From the NCBI GenBank assembly GCA_934102255.1, contig CAKOSN010000026.1, positions 1 through 28,106 on the forward strand: DNA of 28,106 nucleotides, given 5' to 3'. Shown piece after piece: positions 1 through 7,893 of this stretch. Each line of letters begins with the position of its first letter. The first letter of the stretch is position 1. A program made the position numbers and the translations under genes. The notes under the pieces were generated by a model. The model did no database searches. It was not told the DNA's origin and saw only the letters and a list, made by a program, of their open reading frames with translations. The DNA is from an uncultured Bacilli bacterium. Lineage in GTDB: Bacteria; Bacillota_I; Bacilli_A; RF39; UBA660.

Positions 1-25
1 ATGCCTATTTTCGTGATTTTAGTCG

Positions 26-34
26 TGGTATAAT
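26..34 (+). promoter_or_regulatory. Extended -10 promoter element
   Basis: TGgTATAAT is a perfect extended -10 box (TATAAT at 29-34). No convincing -35 is visible at the right distance. A transcript would start near position 41 and run into a permease fragment that has no start codon, so this promoter may once have served a different gene. Confidence 0.4.
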
Positions 35-56
35 ATTTTTATAAATTTAGTATTGA

Positions 57-1010
57 CAAAACTTAGATAGTCAATTTGATGTTTTAGATAACTTTAAATA
101 TAAATTAACTTTAAAAAGTGATATTACTAGTGATGCTTTAACTGATTTAAAAAATACTTATGGAGATAATTCAAGTAGTACTTTAACGATTGAAATTAAA
201 GATAGTGATGATAATAGAGAAACTAATACGTTATTTGTTGATAATAGTAATAATTATATAAGATTTACAGATGATAAGTATAATTATATTAACTTAGATA
301 ATAGTAATGGTGTTTATGTAACTTATAAATATGCAGATACTAATAATATTAAGATAGGTGATACTATTAAATGGCATATTTATGGTAAGAAAGATTATTA
401 TACTTCTAAAGTAGTTGGGTTTTATCGTGATCCTCAAGTACAGGGTTTAACTTGTACAAAAGAATATTTAGAGTCTTTAGACTTAGAATATAGTCCAGAT
501 GCGATGTATACTAATGAAGATTTAAGTAATATTAAAACTTTAAAAGGTGTTGATATTATTCAAGATAAAAATGAGTTAAAGAATGCCATTAACAGTATGC
601 TTAGTATGATGAGAGAAATGATTATTATAATAATTTTATTTGCCGTAATTTTAGGAGTAGTTATTATTTATAATATGAGTATCTTATCATTTACAGAAAA
701 AGAATATCAATTTGCAACTTTAAAAGTGTTAGGCTTTAATGATAAGAAGATTAAAAAGATATTTAGCCTACAAAATAGTATAATTTGTGTTATTTCCATT
801 ATTTTTGGTTTACCTTTAGGTTATTATTTAACTAGTTATTTATTTAAAGTATGTTTAGATGCTAATTATGATTTTGGAGTACATATTGAGATTTTAACTT
901 ATGTTATTGCGGCGATTGGTACTTATTTAGTATCTATAGTCGTATCTAAGGTTTTAGGTAAAAAAGTTGATACTATTGATATGGTTAGTAGCTTGAAAGC
1001 TAATGAGTAG
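57..1010 (+). pseudogene. FtsX-family ABC transporter permease, 5'-truncated
   Basis: The frame is open from 57 (in-frame stops at 42, 48 and 54) to the TAG ending at 1010, about 317 codons. There is no ATG, GTG or TTG until the ATG at 504, which lies inside the extracellular domain and has no ribosome site. The translation gives an extracytoplasmic domain of roughly 180 residues, then an FtsX core. The core has a helix rich in Ile/Val (about 617-690), the conserved YQFATLKVLGF loop (the usual E-x-A-x-L-R-x-L-G signature of FtsX permeases), and two more helices (about 775-860 and 890-960). The N-terminal helix and any preceding half are missing. Family knowledge: such permeases work with an ATPase in lipoprotein or peptide export or resistance. 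I infer a decayed or rearranged remnant. It could instead be the end of a longer gene broken by frameshifts left of the window. Confidence 0.7.
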
Positions 1011-1264
1011 TGGAAAATAACTAATATAAAGGATTAAAGGATATAGTGTTTTAGAGATTTATGATAAAAATAGTTATGAAGTTAGTTAATTTAGAAAAAA
1101 ATGATATTAATTTAAAAATTAACAATGCTTGCTTTATAACTATTTTTTTCTTGCTTTTTAGAACTGGCTATGATACCTTAAAGGTGGGTAGAATATTGTT
1201 TAATTTTAGTTGGTTATAAATGTGTAATTTTAGCTAAAATGTTGTTAAGAATGGTTGTGTATTT

Positions 1265-2167
1265 ATGAAGAAAAAACAGATATTTATTATCATAGGGTGT
1301 TTATTGGTAGTTGCTTTGGGAATTGTTATTTTCCTGTGTTTAACAAATAAAAGAAATAGTAACGACGAAGTAACTAGGGTAAATAATTTATTAGAAAAAT
1401 CGAGTGTTATAGAAGGTGGCGTTTCTAAAGATAAAAGGGTAGAAATTAAGTTAAATAATGAAAATATGGAATCTGTTATAAAGGTTGATGTATGGCTATT
1501 TTCAAATCCTGTTTACTTAGGAGAATTTAATTTAATTAAAAGTGAAAATGGGTATTATGAATTAGATGATATTAGTAGTGTCTTAAAAGATAAAAACATT
1601 GAAGCTGGTAATCATAAGTTACTTATTTTAAAGAATAAAGAGGCTTTAGGTTATGTTGATATTAAAGTAGATATTAATAGTATTTTAGAAACTACTTTAG
1701 ATGATTTAGGTAGTAATAATGAGACTGAATCTGATGATAAGGCAACTTTTGAAGAAACTGGTAGTGATGAGGCGTTGACTGATAAAGAAAATAATAGTAG
1801 TGATAGTAAAAATAATGCAACAAATGACAAGCAAAATAGTAATACAAATAATACTAATAAGAATAATAGTAGTACTTCAAAAAAAGAAGATACTAGTACA
1901 ACTGTAAAAAAAGAAGAACAAGTTGAAGAGCCAAAACAAGAAGAGGTTAAATGTACACCAAAGAAATTTAAAAATAAGTATACTTATGTTTTTGAAGATA
2001 AAGAAACTTGTGTAAAAAATGGTGACCAAATGGATGCTTGGGAATATTTTAAAGCTAATGGAATTTCTGCTTATACATATGGTTGTGAAGAAATAGTTGA
2101 TGAGTGTGGCAATAAGTATTATGGTGTTTATTTTGGCAATATGGAAGGCGAAAAGTACTATTATTAA
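1265..2167 (+). CDS. Membrane-anchored surface protein with beta-module and Cys-rich C-terminus
   Basis: A 300-residue protein. Residues 5-27 form one uncleaved-looking membrane helix after MKKKQ, so the rest should be outside the cell. Residues 55-137 form a module with VWLFSNPVYLGEFNL, then G-Y-Y-E-L and G-N-H-K-L-L-I-L. It looks like the Ig-like 'PV-x-LG ... G-x-H-x-L' repeats of actinobacterial surface proteins (family recollection, not searched). Residues 145-225 are a low-complexity Asn/Ser/Asp/Lys/Thr linker, as in wall-spanning spacers. Residues 228-300 hold four cysteines (230, 249, 274, 281) that could form two disulfides. The next gene is a paralogue over the first 140 residues. 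The ribosome site is weak (TTAAGA), but the upstream in-frame stop at 1235 leaves no better start. Function unknown; probably a wall-exposed structural or sensory protein. Confidence 0.8.
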   Translation: MKKKQIFIIIGCLLVVALGIVIFLCLTNKRNSNDEVTRVNNLLEKSSVIEGGVSKDKRVEIKLNNENMESVIKVDVWLFSNPVYLGEFNLIKSENGYYELDDISSVLKDKNIEAGNHKLLILKNKEALGYVDIKVDINSILETTLDDLGSNNETESDDKATFEETGSDEALTDKENNSSDSKNNATNDKQNSNTNNTNKNNSSTSKKEDTSTTVKKEEQVEEPKQEEVKCTPKKFKNKYTYVFEDKETCVKNGDQMDAWEYFKANGISAYTYGCEEIVDECGNKYYGVYFGNMEGEKYYY

Positions 2168-2211
2168 AAATTAATATAAATAGTTTTTTTAGATGTGGAG
2201 TTGTGTTTAAA

Positions 2212-3399
2212 ATGAAAAATTTAAGTACAAAAAATAAAATAATTATTGGGGCAGTTATTGGTTTATTGGTCGTAGCTACTGGTATTATTCTTGTTTTAGG
2301 GTTAAATAAAAATGAAGAGAAAACACCGGAAAATACAGTAAATATTTCTGAAAAGTTAGCAAGCGCTAGCGCACTAGAGGTGGTAATTACTGGGGATAAA
2401 AAAATAAATTTAAGTAATGCTGATATTGATAAAGATAAAAGTATTAAAGTATGGGCATTTTCAAGTCCTGTCTATTTAGGAGAATTTAATTTAGTAAATG
2501 TAGATGATAAGTGTTATTTAGAAGGAATAGAAGATGTTTTAAAAACGAAATATATTACTAATGGCGACCATAAAATTTTAATTTTACAAGATGATAAAGT
2601 AATAGGATATTTTAATATTAGATTAAATGGTGGTAATTTACTTCCACGTAGTCAAATGGTTGATGTTGATGATGAGAAAAACACCACTAATGATGATACT
2701 GATTCTAAAACAAATAATACTGATAAAAAAGAAAATGATAATGAAAATAAAAACAATGCAAGTAATGAAGATAAATCTAATAATACAAGTGATTTGGAAA
2801 ATAAAACAACTACTAAAAAATTAGAAGTAGAAGAAGATATTAAATATACAACAGAAGAAATTAAAGAAACTAATATGTTAAAGGGTAAAAAAGAGACGGT
2901 TGTAAAAGGGGTTATGGGTAAGAAAAAGATTACTTATAATGTAACCTATGATAAAAATAATAAAGAAATAAAAAGAGAAAAAGTTTCAGAAACAGTAATT
3001 AGTGAACCTGTAAATGAGCAAGTTAAAGTAGGAATTAGTGATTATAATTTGAATGATAAATCAACTTATGGGTTAAGAACTGGAATATTTTGTTTAGAAG
3101 AAGAAGCTAAAGGACAAAATTATCAAGAGTGTGATGATACTCTTGGTGATAATAAATATTATCAGAGTATTGTAGTAGGCAATAAAGAGTATTTAATCTG
3201 TTTTGATAATAATTGTTATGATTATTATGATCCAAAATTTAAGTTATCTAATTACCAAACAGTATCTAAGTATCGAGAAATGTATACGGTTACAATGAAT
3301 AGTACTAAATATTATTTAGATAGACGAGCTGGTAGCGATGGCAGTGAATTAACAGAAGAAATTTGTACAAAGTTAGATTTAGTTTGTAATCGTTGGTAA
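2212..3399 (+). CDS. Membrane-anchored surface protein with G5 domain
   Basis: A 395-residue paralogue of the preceding gene, 44 bp downstream. The ATG at 2212 was chosen because GGAG at 2197-2200 is 11 bases away; the in-frame GTG at 2203 is too close to it. There is a membrane helix near residues 10-32. Residues 50-140 carry the same module (VWAFSSPVYLGEFNL, then G-D-H-K-I-L-I-L). An Asn/Asp/Lys-rich linker follows. Residues 205-275 match a G5 domain: it opens with Y-T-T-E-E, has KGKKETVVKGVMGKKKITY and ends in S-E-P-V-N-E-Q-V-K-V-G. Family knowledge: G5 domains bind N-acetylglucosamine polymers or zinc and occur in wall-associated adhesins and hydrolases. The C-terminal 120 residues are unique and contain six cysteines. 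I infer a role at the cell wall, working with the CHAP protein encoded 5 bp downstream. Confidence 0.82.
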   Translation: MKNLSTKNKIIIGAVIGLLVVATGIILVLGLNKNEEKTPENTVNISEKLASASALEVVITGDKKINLSNADIDKDKSIKVWAFSSPVYLGEFNLVNVDDKCYLEGIEDVLKTKYITNGDHKILILQDDKVIGYFNIRLNGGNLLPRSQMVDVDDEKNTTNDDTDSKTNNTDKKENDNENKNNASNEDKSNNTSDLENKTTTKKLEVEEDIKYTTEEIKETNMLKGKKETVVKGVMGKKKITYNVTYDKNNKEIKREKVSETVISEPVNEQVKVGISDYNLNDKSTYGLRTGIFCLEEEAKGQNYQECDDTLGDNKYYQSIVVGNKEYLICFDNNCYDYYDPKFKLSNYQTVSKYREMYTVTMNSTKYYLDRRAGSDGSELTEEICTKLDLVCNRW

Positions 3400-3404
3400 A
3401 ACTT

Positions 3405-4472
3405 ATGAAAAAATCTAGAATTTATATATTTACTTTATTATGTATTTTAAACTTTGGAGTGTTTATAAGGGTAAGTGCCGCCGGCAATCCTTATAAAAGT
3501 GCTGGACCTTATGGGGTTAATTGTACTTGGTATACTTGGGATAAAGTAAAAAATATGCGAGGTGTTTCTTTACCAGCTTGGGGTAATGCAAAGACTTGGT
3601 ATAACTCAGCTAAAAATGCTTGTTTTGAAGTAGGAAGTGAACCTAGGAATAATTCGATTATTGTCTGGGACATTACTGAGTATGGTCATGTTGCTTATGT
3701 GGAGAAAGTAAGTGGCGACTATATGTATATATGGGATTCTGATAAGTATTGTATTGATGAAGATGACCCGGAGTTTATAGAGTGTGATAGCAATTCTTAT
3801 GATGAGGCCAGCGAGGCAGCTTGCAGGAAAAATGCTAAAAGAGCAGCTTGTAAATTAGAAACCAGTATTTATACTACGGTATATAAGACTATTGGTTTTA
3901 TATATTTAGATGAAGTACCCAGTAATGCCAATCAAAATGATAGTAGTAGCAAACAAGATAACAATAATGGGGATAAACAGACTAATCAAAATTCTGAAAA
4001 TAATAAAAATAATGAATCAAAAGAGGAAGAACAAGAAGCCATTAAATCAGATAATAATTATTTACAAGAAATTATTTTAAGTAATGGTAGTCTTGATTTT
4101 AATAAAGATGTACTTGATTATAATGTTACTCTTGAAAATGAAGTTGATGAGTTAGAAATAAATGCTAAGACAGAAGATAGTAAAGCTACTATAAAAGGTA
4201 CTGGTGTGTACAAAATAGAAGTTGGCAATAATTTAATACAGCTAGATGTAACCGCTGAAAACGGCAAGATTAAAGAATATACCATTAATGCTTTAAGAAA
4301 AGAAATTGTTAATGATGATAATTTGCCGGAAGATAGTGAAAATGAGAAGATAGAAAAAGATGATAATAGCAATAAAAAAGTTGTGCATTTATCAAAGTAT
4401 TTAGAAGTTTTATTTGAGGTAACTTTATTAATATTAAGTTTTGGAGTATACATTATTAAAAAACGAAAATAG
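3405..4472 (+). CDS. Secreted CHAP-domain amidase with cadherin-like domain and C-terminal anchor
   Basis: A 355-residue protein starting 5 bp after the previous stop, so co-transcribed. A TTG start at 3393 is possible but would overlap the previous gene and adds nothing. It has a signal peptide (MKKSRIYIFTLLC..., likely cleavage after VSA near residue 25). The CHAP peptidoglycan amidase/peptidase fold spans about 30-170, with nucleophile Cys40 in GVNCTWYTW and His95 in YGHVAYVE. An Asn/Gln/Lys/Glu linker covers 185-215. A cadherin-like beta-sandwich domain lies at about 216-300 (NNYLQEIILSNG opening, LDYNVTL, then E-Y-T-I-N-A). The end has a membrane helix (about 331-350) followed by KKRK, like a sortase tail but with no LPXTG. 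It should cut peptide cross-links in the wall while tethered to the membrane. Several cysteines besides the catalytic one suggest disulfides. Confidence 0.85.
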   Translation: MKKSRIYIFTLLCILNFGVFIRVSAAGNPYKSAGPYGVNCTWYTWDKVKNMRGVSLPAWGNAKTWYNSAKNACFEVGSEPRNNSIIVWDITEYGHVAYVEKVSGDYMYIWDSDKYCIDEDDPEFIECDSNSYDEASEAACRKNAKRAACKLETSIYTTVYKTIGFIYLDEVPSNANQNDSSSKQDNNNGDKQTNQNSENNKNNESKEEEQEAIKSDNNYLQEIILSNGSLDFNKDVLDYNVTLENEVDELEINAKTEDSKATIKGTGVYKIEVGNNLIQLDVTAENGKIKEYTINALRKEIVNDDNLPEDSENEKIEKDDNSNKKVVHLSKYLEVLFEVTLLILSFGVYIIKKRK

Positions 4473-4507
4473 TTGAAAATGTTAATATATGTGATATTCT
4501 AAGAATA
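4473..4507 (+). promoter_or_regulatory. Possible promoter with palindrome TATTCT-A-AGAATA
   Basis: TTGAAA (4473-4478) lies 16 bp before TATTCT (4495-4500), which is also the left arm of a perfect 6+1+6 palindrome (4495-4507). The arrangement sits just before the ribosome site of the next gene. It would suit a repressor site, but short AT-rich palindromes also arise by chance. Confidence 0.3.
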
Positions 4508-4520
4508 GAAGGAGAATGTT

Positions 4521-5219
4521 ATGGGATTTTTTGATAGATTTAAAAAGAAAAAAGAAGAGAAAAAAGCAGCGACCAACGTAAATAATAGTTCGGGTTTAGA
4601 TAATGAAGATGAGTTACTTAGAAAATATAATGAAGCTATGAGAAGTATTGATGAAGAAGAAGCTGAATTAGACAAACAATGGCGTGAAGTTGATGCCAAG
4701 ATTTCTAGCGGTATAAAAAATTTAAATAATTCACCTGGAGCTAGGAGAGCTAATGAACTAGCAGCCGCACAAGCTAGAAAAATACAAGAAGAAATGCGCC
4801 AAAAAGAATTTGAAGAATCGCTATTAGGTCAAAAATATGCAACTATTAGACACTATGTTAATTTAAAGAAATTAGGACTTCAACCTGGTTCAAATTTTAA
4901 TCAAGAAATCAGAAATGTTGCTCGAGTAATGGAAGAACGTGGTTATAGTTTGGATTGCTTATTATTACCTTTTCTTATTGAAAAGAGGGCGAAGAATCTT
5001 TTGGATTCAACTGAAAAAAGAGAATTAGATTCGATTGTAAGTAAATTGTCTGATGAGGAATTATCTGATTGTTTAAAAGATGCGGTTGGATTAATATTAT
5101 ACGGTGGTGTTTTAGGGCCTTTTGAAACTAATGAAGATCAAGAAAAAGCTAAACTTTTTATTTCATCATTTATAGAACTTGACTATTTAGATGAGAAAAT
5201 GGGACGTTCAAAAAGATAG
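4521..5219 (+). CDS. Hypothetical cytoplasmic coiled-coil protein
   Basis: A 232-residue protein with a strong ribosome site (AGAAGGAGA) five bases before the ATG. It starts with a basic amphipathic stretch (MGFFDRFKKKKEEKK), a common opening for peripheral membrane proteins. Residues 28-100 are charged and helical, probably coiled coil (repeated E-E-A-E-L, Q-W-R-E-V and E-E-M-R-Q-K-E-F). The second half (105-232) is a predicted helical globular domain without a motif I recognise. No signal peptide or membrane span. It is separated from the CHAP cassette by a possible promoter and ends in a strong terminator, so it may be a single-gene unit. Function not assigned. Confidence 0.75.
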   Translation: MGFFDRFKKKKEEKKAATNVNNSSGLDNEDELLRKYNEAMRSIDEEEAELDKQWREVDAKISSGIKNLNNSPGARRANELAAAQARKIQEEMRQKEFEESLLGQKYATIRHYVNLKKLGLQPGSNFNQEIRNVARVMEERGYSLDCLLLPFLIEKRAKNLLDSTEKRELDSIVSKLSDEELSDCLKDAVGLILYGGVLGPFETNEDQEKAKLFISSFIELDYLDEKMGRSKR

Positions 5220-5263
5220 TGATAATATATTTATTAAGTTAAATATAAAAATCACTATTTTTT
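5216..5263 (+). terminator. Rho-independent terminator overlapping the stop codon
   Basis: Outer stem ATAGTGAT (5216-5223) pairs with ATCACTAT (5251-5258). An inner stem ATATTTA/TAAATAT (5227-5233/5240-5246) closes a TTAAGT loop. T6 follows at 5258-5263. The TAG stop codon is part of the left arm. Confidence 0.75.
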
Positions 5264-5314
5264 CTTGTTATTTAGGCCTTATTATGTTATCTTGAAGGTG
5301 AAAGAGATATTAGA

Positions 5315-5341
5315 TTGACTTACTTTTTAATAAGTTATAAT
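5315..5341 (+). promoter_or_regulatory. Promoter TTGACT-15-TATAAT
   Basis: TTGACT (5315-5320) and TATAAT (5336-5341), 15 bp apart. Both boxes are near consensus, with slightly short spacing. It lies downstream of the terminator and 27 bp before the next gene. Confidence 0.6.
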
Positions 5342-5367
5342 TTATCTTTTAAAAGTGAGGAATGGTT

Positions 5368-5682
5368 ATGAAAAAAGGTTTGAAAATCGGAATTAGTGTA
5401 CTTGTTATTATTATAGGTTGTAGCTTTATTTTTAGAAGTATTGATAAAAAAAGAGCAGAAGAAAATAAAAGACCAATATTTGCTATTAGAACAGCTATAT
5501 ATAAAGACGGTGGTTCTAAAGATTATATGGGATTAGGCTATAAAGTTATTGTATTTAATACAGAATGTGGTTATAAAGAAGTTAAGTTTGGTTCTTGGAA
5601 AATGAATATTAACGATTTTAATCAAGAAGTAACTGATTATTGTAATAATAAATCTACTATTAATGATAATATTCAATCTTAA
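5368..5682 (+). CDS. Small membrane-anchored protein of unknown function
   Basis: A 104-residue protein. The ATG at 5368 lies seven bases after AGTGAGG; the in-frame ATG at 5362 would be one base from it and is rejected. There is an N-terminal membrane helix (about 5-24, MKKGLKIGISVLVIIIG), then an outside domain with KDGGSKDYMGLGYKVIVFN and FGSWKM. From memory, the 'DGG-x-K-x-Y-x-G-L-G-Y-K-V-I ... G-x-W' pattern recurs in small uncharacterised Firmicutes proteins; I know of no function. Two cysteines occur outside the helix. It has its own promoter and no terminator after it, so it may be read together with the next genes. Confidence 0.75.
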   Translation: MKKGLKIGISVLVIIIGCSFIFRSIDKKRAEENKRPIFAIRTAIYKDGGSKDYMGLGYKVIVFNTECGYKEVKFGSWKMNINDFNQEVTDYCNNKSTINDNIQS

Positions 5683-5717
5683 AAGACTGGAAATAATGAT
5701 TAATATGGAGAATTTGT

Positions 5718-6551
5718 GTGGATAATGGTTTAAAAATATTATTAAAAGCCTATTGGTCTAGTGAAGGCTGGAAAAATGGGAGCGTATCTGTTGATGATTT
5801 TTTAAGAGCTAAAAAAGAAGGCTATATGTTTGATTATCCAAAATATATAAGTCATGATGAAGCTGTGAAAAAACTAATAGATTTAGTTAAGAAGGTTGAT
5901 AAAAATGATGTTAGCAATGCCTTTTTATATAGTTTATCGACAAGAAGGTTAGAATATCGTTCTATATTAGGAAGTTATTATTATGCCAAAGCGATAAAAA
6001 AACATGAAATTTTACCCGATAAAGAAGATAATCCACGTAATTGTTATGTTTGTGGGTGGCGTAAGTGGAGTAAAGAACCAAATGATTATGATAGGCGTGA
6101 GGGGCTTAATGTATTTAACTTTGAAAGATATAAATTTGGTGGAGTAAGACACACTAAACTAGATTATGCAATTTTTGATATAGAACAATTTTTAAAATTA
6201 CCAAAAGTAGTGCCAACAGAAGAAGATAAAATAATATTAAAAAAAATTTTAAAAGTAATAGAAAAAATGCAACCTAGTGATAAAGCTGGTAAATTTAGAG
6301 ATACAATTTTAAGAGAAAAAATATTTAAAACTAATAAAAATGAAGTTAGCAATATTTTAGATTTACTTGGAATATGCGGTGTTTTGGCATCGAATGATAA
6401 TCCTTGTTATGAAGATGAGTTTGTAAATGAATGTAATCGAGACCCGCTGGAATATAAAAATGATTTTAGTTATCCAATTAACAGGTGGCATGTATCAGAC
6501 GGAATAAATAAAGAAAAGTTTGAAAAAATATTTAATTTTAAATTAGATTAA
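5718..6551 (+). CDS. Uncharacterised conserved protein (277 aa)
   Basis: The GTG at 5718 is seven bases after GGAG (5707-5710), and no ATG gives a better fit. The protein is soluble. Features visible: SYWSSEGWK near the N-terminus, SHDEAVKKLIDLVKK, LSTRRLEYRSILGSYYYA, a CYVCGW pair that could hold a metal, then LNVFNFERYKFGGVRHTKL and a helical C-terminal half. I recall similar proteins of unknown function in Bacillus and Paenibacillus genomes, sometimes near toxin-immunity genes, but that is memory only. Neighbours (small membrane proteins, reductase) give no clear clue. The run 5368-8523 has close spacing and no visible terminator, so it may be one operon. Confidence 0.72.
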   Translation: MDNGLKILLKAYWSSEGWKNGSVSVDDFLRAKKEGYMFDYPKYISHDEAVKKLIDLVKKVDKNDVSNAFLYSLSTRRLEYRSILGSYYYAKAIKKHEILPDKEDNPRNCYVCGWRKWSKEPNDYDRREGLNVFNFERYKFGGVRHTKLDYAIFDIEQFLKLPKVVPTEEDKIILKKILKVIEKMQPSDKAGKFRDTILREKIFKTNKNEVSNILDLLGICGVLASNDNPCYEDEFVNECNRDPLEYKNDFSYPINRWHVSDGINKEKFEKIFNFKLD

Positions 6552-6573
6552 TAAAATAGAAAGAGGAAAATTT

Positions 6574-7125
6574 ATGAGTAAGAAAGTTTTAATTATATCA
6601 TCATCATTTAGTTGGTCAAATAATACCAAAAAGCTATGTGAGCAATTTAAAAAAGGAGCAGAAGAGAATAAAAACGAAGTAGAATTAGTTGAACTTAGAC
6701 ATAGAAAAATTAATTTTTGTTTAGGATGTAATACTTGTCAAAGAAATGGTGGAACTTGCGTATATAAAGATGATGTTCCAGAAATTTTAGATAAAATGTT
6801 AGACTCTGATGTTATAGTACTTGCAACACCAGTATATTTCTATTCAATTACTGGTCAACTTAAGACTTTAATAGATAGAACATATTCTAAGTTTAGTTCG
6901 TTAAATAATAAAGAATTTTACTTTATTTTAAGTTGTGCGGCTCCCTATGAAGAACCTTATAAGAATGACTTAGATATAGCAATTAATTCTTTAAGGGGAT
7001 TTGTTAAATGTTTACCAGAGGCAGTAGAAAAAGATATAATTATTGGTGATAATACTGCTGAATTAGAAATAGAAAAAAATAAAGCTTATGAAAAAGCTTA
7101 TAAGATTGGAAAAGCAATTAATTAA
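6574..7125 (+). CDS. Iron-sulfur flavoprotein-like NAD(P)H-dependent FMN reductase
   Basis: A 183-residue flavodoxin-fold protein of the FMN_red family. The N-terminal strand VLIISSSFSWSNNTKKLC is the FMN phosphate-binding loop. Residues 49-62 carry four cysteines spaced C-x2-C-x2-C-x6-C, the compact pattern of iron-sulfur flavoproteins, which hold a 4Fe-4S cluster next to the FMN. Then comes LATPVYFYSITGQLKTLIDR (about 86-105), the isoalloxazine-side loop typical of the family. Expected role: cytoplasmic electron transfer or reduction of quinones, oxygen species or small substrates. The exact substrate cannot be read from sequence. Ribosome site AGAGG nine bases upstream. Confidence 0.82.
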   Translation: MSKKVLIISSSFSWSNNTKKLCEQFKKGAEENKNEVELVELRHRKINFCLGCNTCQRNGGTCVYKDDVPEILDKMLDSDVIVLATPVYFYSITGQLKTLIDRTYSKFSSLNNKEFYFILSCAAPYEEPYKNDLDIAINSLRGFVKCLPEAVEKDIIIGDNTAELEIEKNKAYEKAYKIGKAIN

Positions 7126-7149
7126 TAAAATATTTAAGGAGATTTAAAC

Positions 7150-7869
7150 ATGTATTTTGAAAAATTAAATAATTATCAAAAACAATTTTTACAAAGTCTA
7201 GGTATAAATAGTGATAAAGATATGCCAACTGAATTTTTTGAAAAAATAAAATCTTTAAATACTGATTTAACAAGAGAAGAACAATTTTGTGTTAGTGATT
7301 ATAATAAAGTTTATTGTTATTATGCAAAATTAGATATGGAAAGATTGGTTGGAACAGACCATGATAAGTATATTAATAAAAGTTGGATAGAAGCTTTTTG
7401 CTTATTATCGCGTGGTGATGAAATAGCTGAATTATATTTGAATAATCCTAATTATTATGAAAATAGTGATACTAAAAAAGTTGATATGGGTTTAGTTGAA
7501 AAAGACGGTAATTTTTATATTTCTGGTAGAGCTGGTGGCGGTAATAATAGGTTGATTACTTTAAAACTTCTTTCTATTATGCAAAAATATCGTGGTGAAA
7601 AGCTGATTGCACCGTTAGTAAGATGCAGAAGAGTTCCTTCTCTTAAAACTTGTCAAAATATATTTTATTGTGAATATCCAAATGGTGATTTTAATACCAG
7701 TGGTTTAGAGGTGAAAAAAGCTGATTTAACATCGCCTGATGAATTTTATAATATTATCGATGGACCTATTTTTACGGATAATGTTTTTTTTCAAAATGTT
7801 TATGGTCATGATATTTTAAATGTTGCTTTTAAAAATACAGAATTTGATAATTCAACTGTTAGAAGATAA
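7150..7869 (+). CDS. Uncharacterised protein (239 aa), weak ParB-like segment
   Basis: Good ribosome site AAGGAG eight bases before the ATG. Soluble and acidic. Residues 75-100 read KSWIEAFCLLSRGDEIAELYL, followed near 120 by FYISGRAGGGNNRLITLKLL. The G-G-N-N-R-L-x-x-L-K-L-L piece resembles the D-G-x-H-R-L-x-A-L motif of ParB/Srx-like nucleotide-binding proteins, but the acidic and histidine residues are replaced, so the link is weak. Three Cys lie in the C-terminal half. I do not recognise the family. It is 24 bp downstream of the reductase and 24 bp upstream of a membrane protein, consistent with one operon. Confidence 0.7.
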   Translation: MYFEKLNNYQKQFLQSLGINSDKDMPTEFFEKIKSLNTDLTREEQFCVSDYNKVYCYYAKLDMERLVGTDHDKYINKSWIEAFCLLSRGDEIAELYLNNPNYYENSDTKKVDMGLVEKDGNFYISGRAGGGNNRLITLKLLSIMQKYRGEKLIAPLVRCRRVPSLKTCQNIFYCEYPNGDFNTSGLEVKKADLTSPDEFYNIIDGPIFTDNVFFQNVYGHDILNVAFKNTEFDNSTVRR

Positions 7870-7893
7870 TGGTTATTTAGAAGGATGCAAAAT

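Noticed and set aside
1011..1264. Hidden gene or RNA in the 254-bp gap
   Set aside because: All frames are closed quickly, and the only palindromic stretch (about 1111-1126) is short and AT-only; nothing supportable.
2627..2824. 65-codon frame inside the G5-protein gene
   Set aside because: Out-of-frame shadow of the Asn/Asp/Lys linker; its Met/Ile/Lys-rich product is typical of such shadows.
4118..4453. Open frame of 111 codons on the - strand
   Set aside because: It lies wholly opposite the linker, cadherin-like domain and anchor of the CHAP gene, is rich in Ser/Leu as a complement of Asn/Lys/Asp codons, and has no ribosome site.
4495..4507. TATTCTAAGAATA as a firm operator
   Set aside because: Only six-base arms in very AT-rich DNA and no second copy noticed in the window; kept only as a low-confidence feature.
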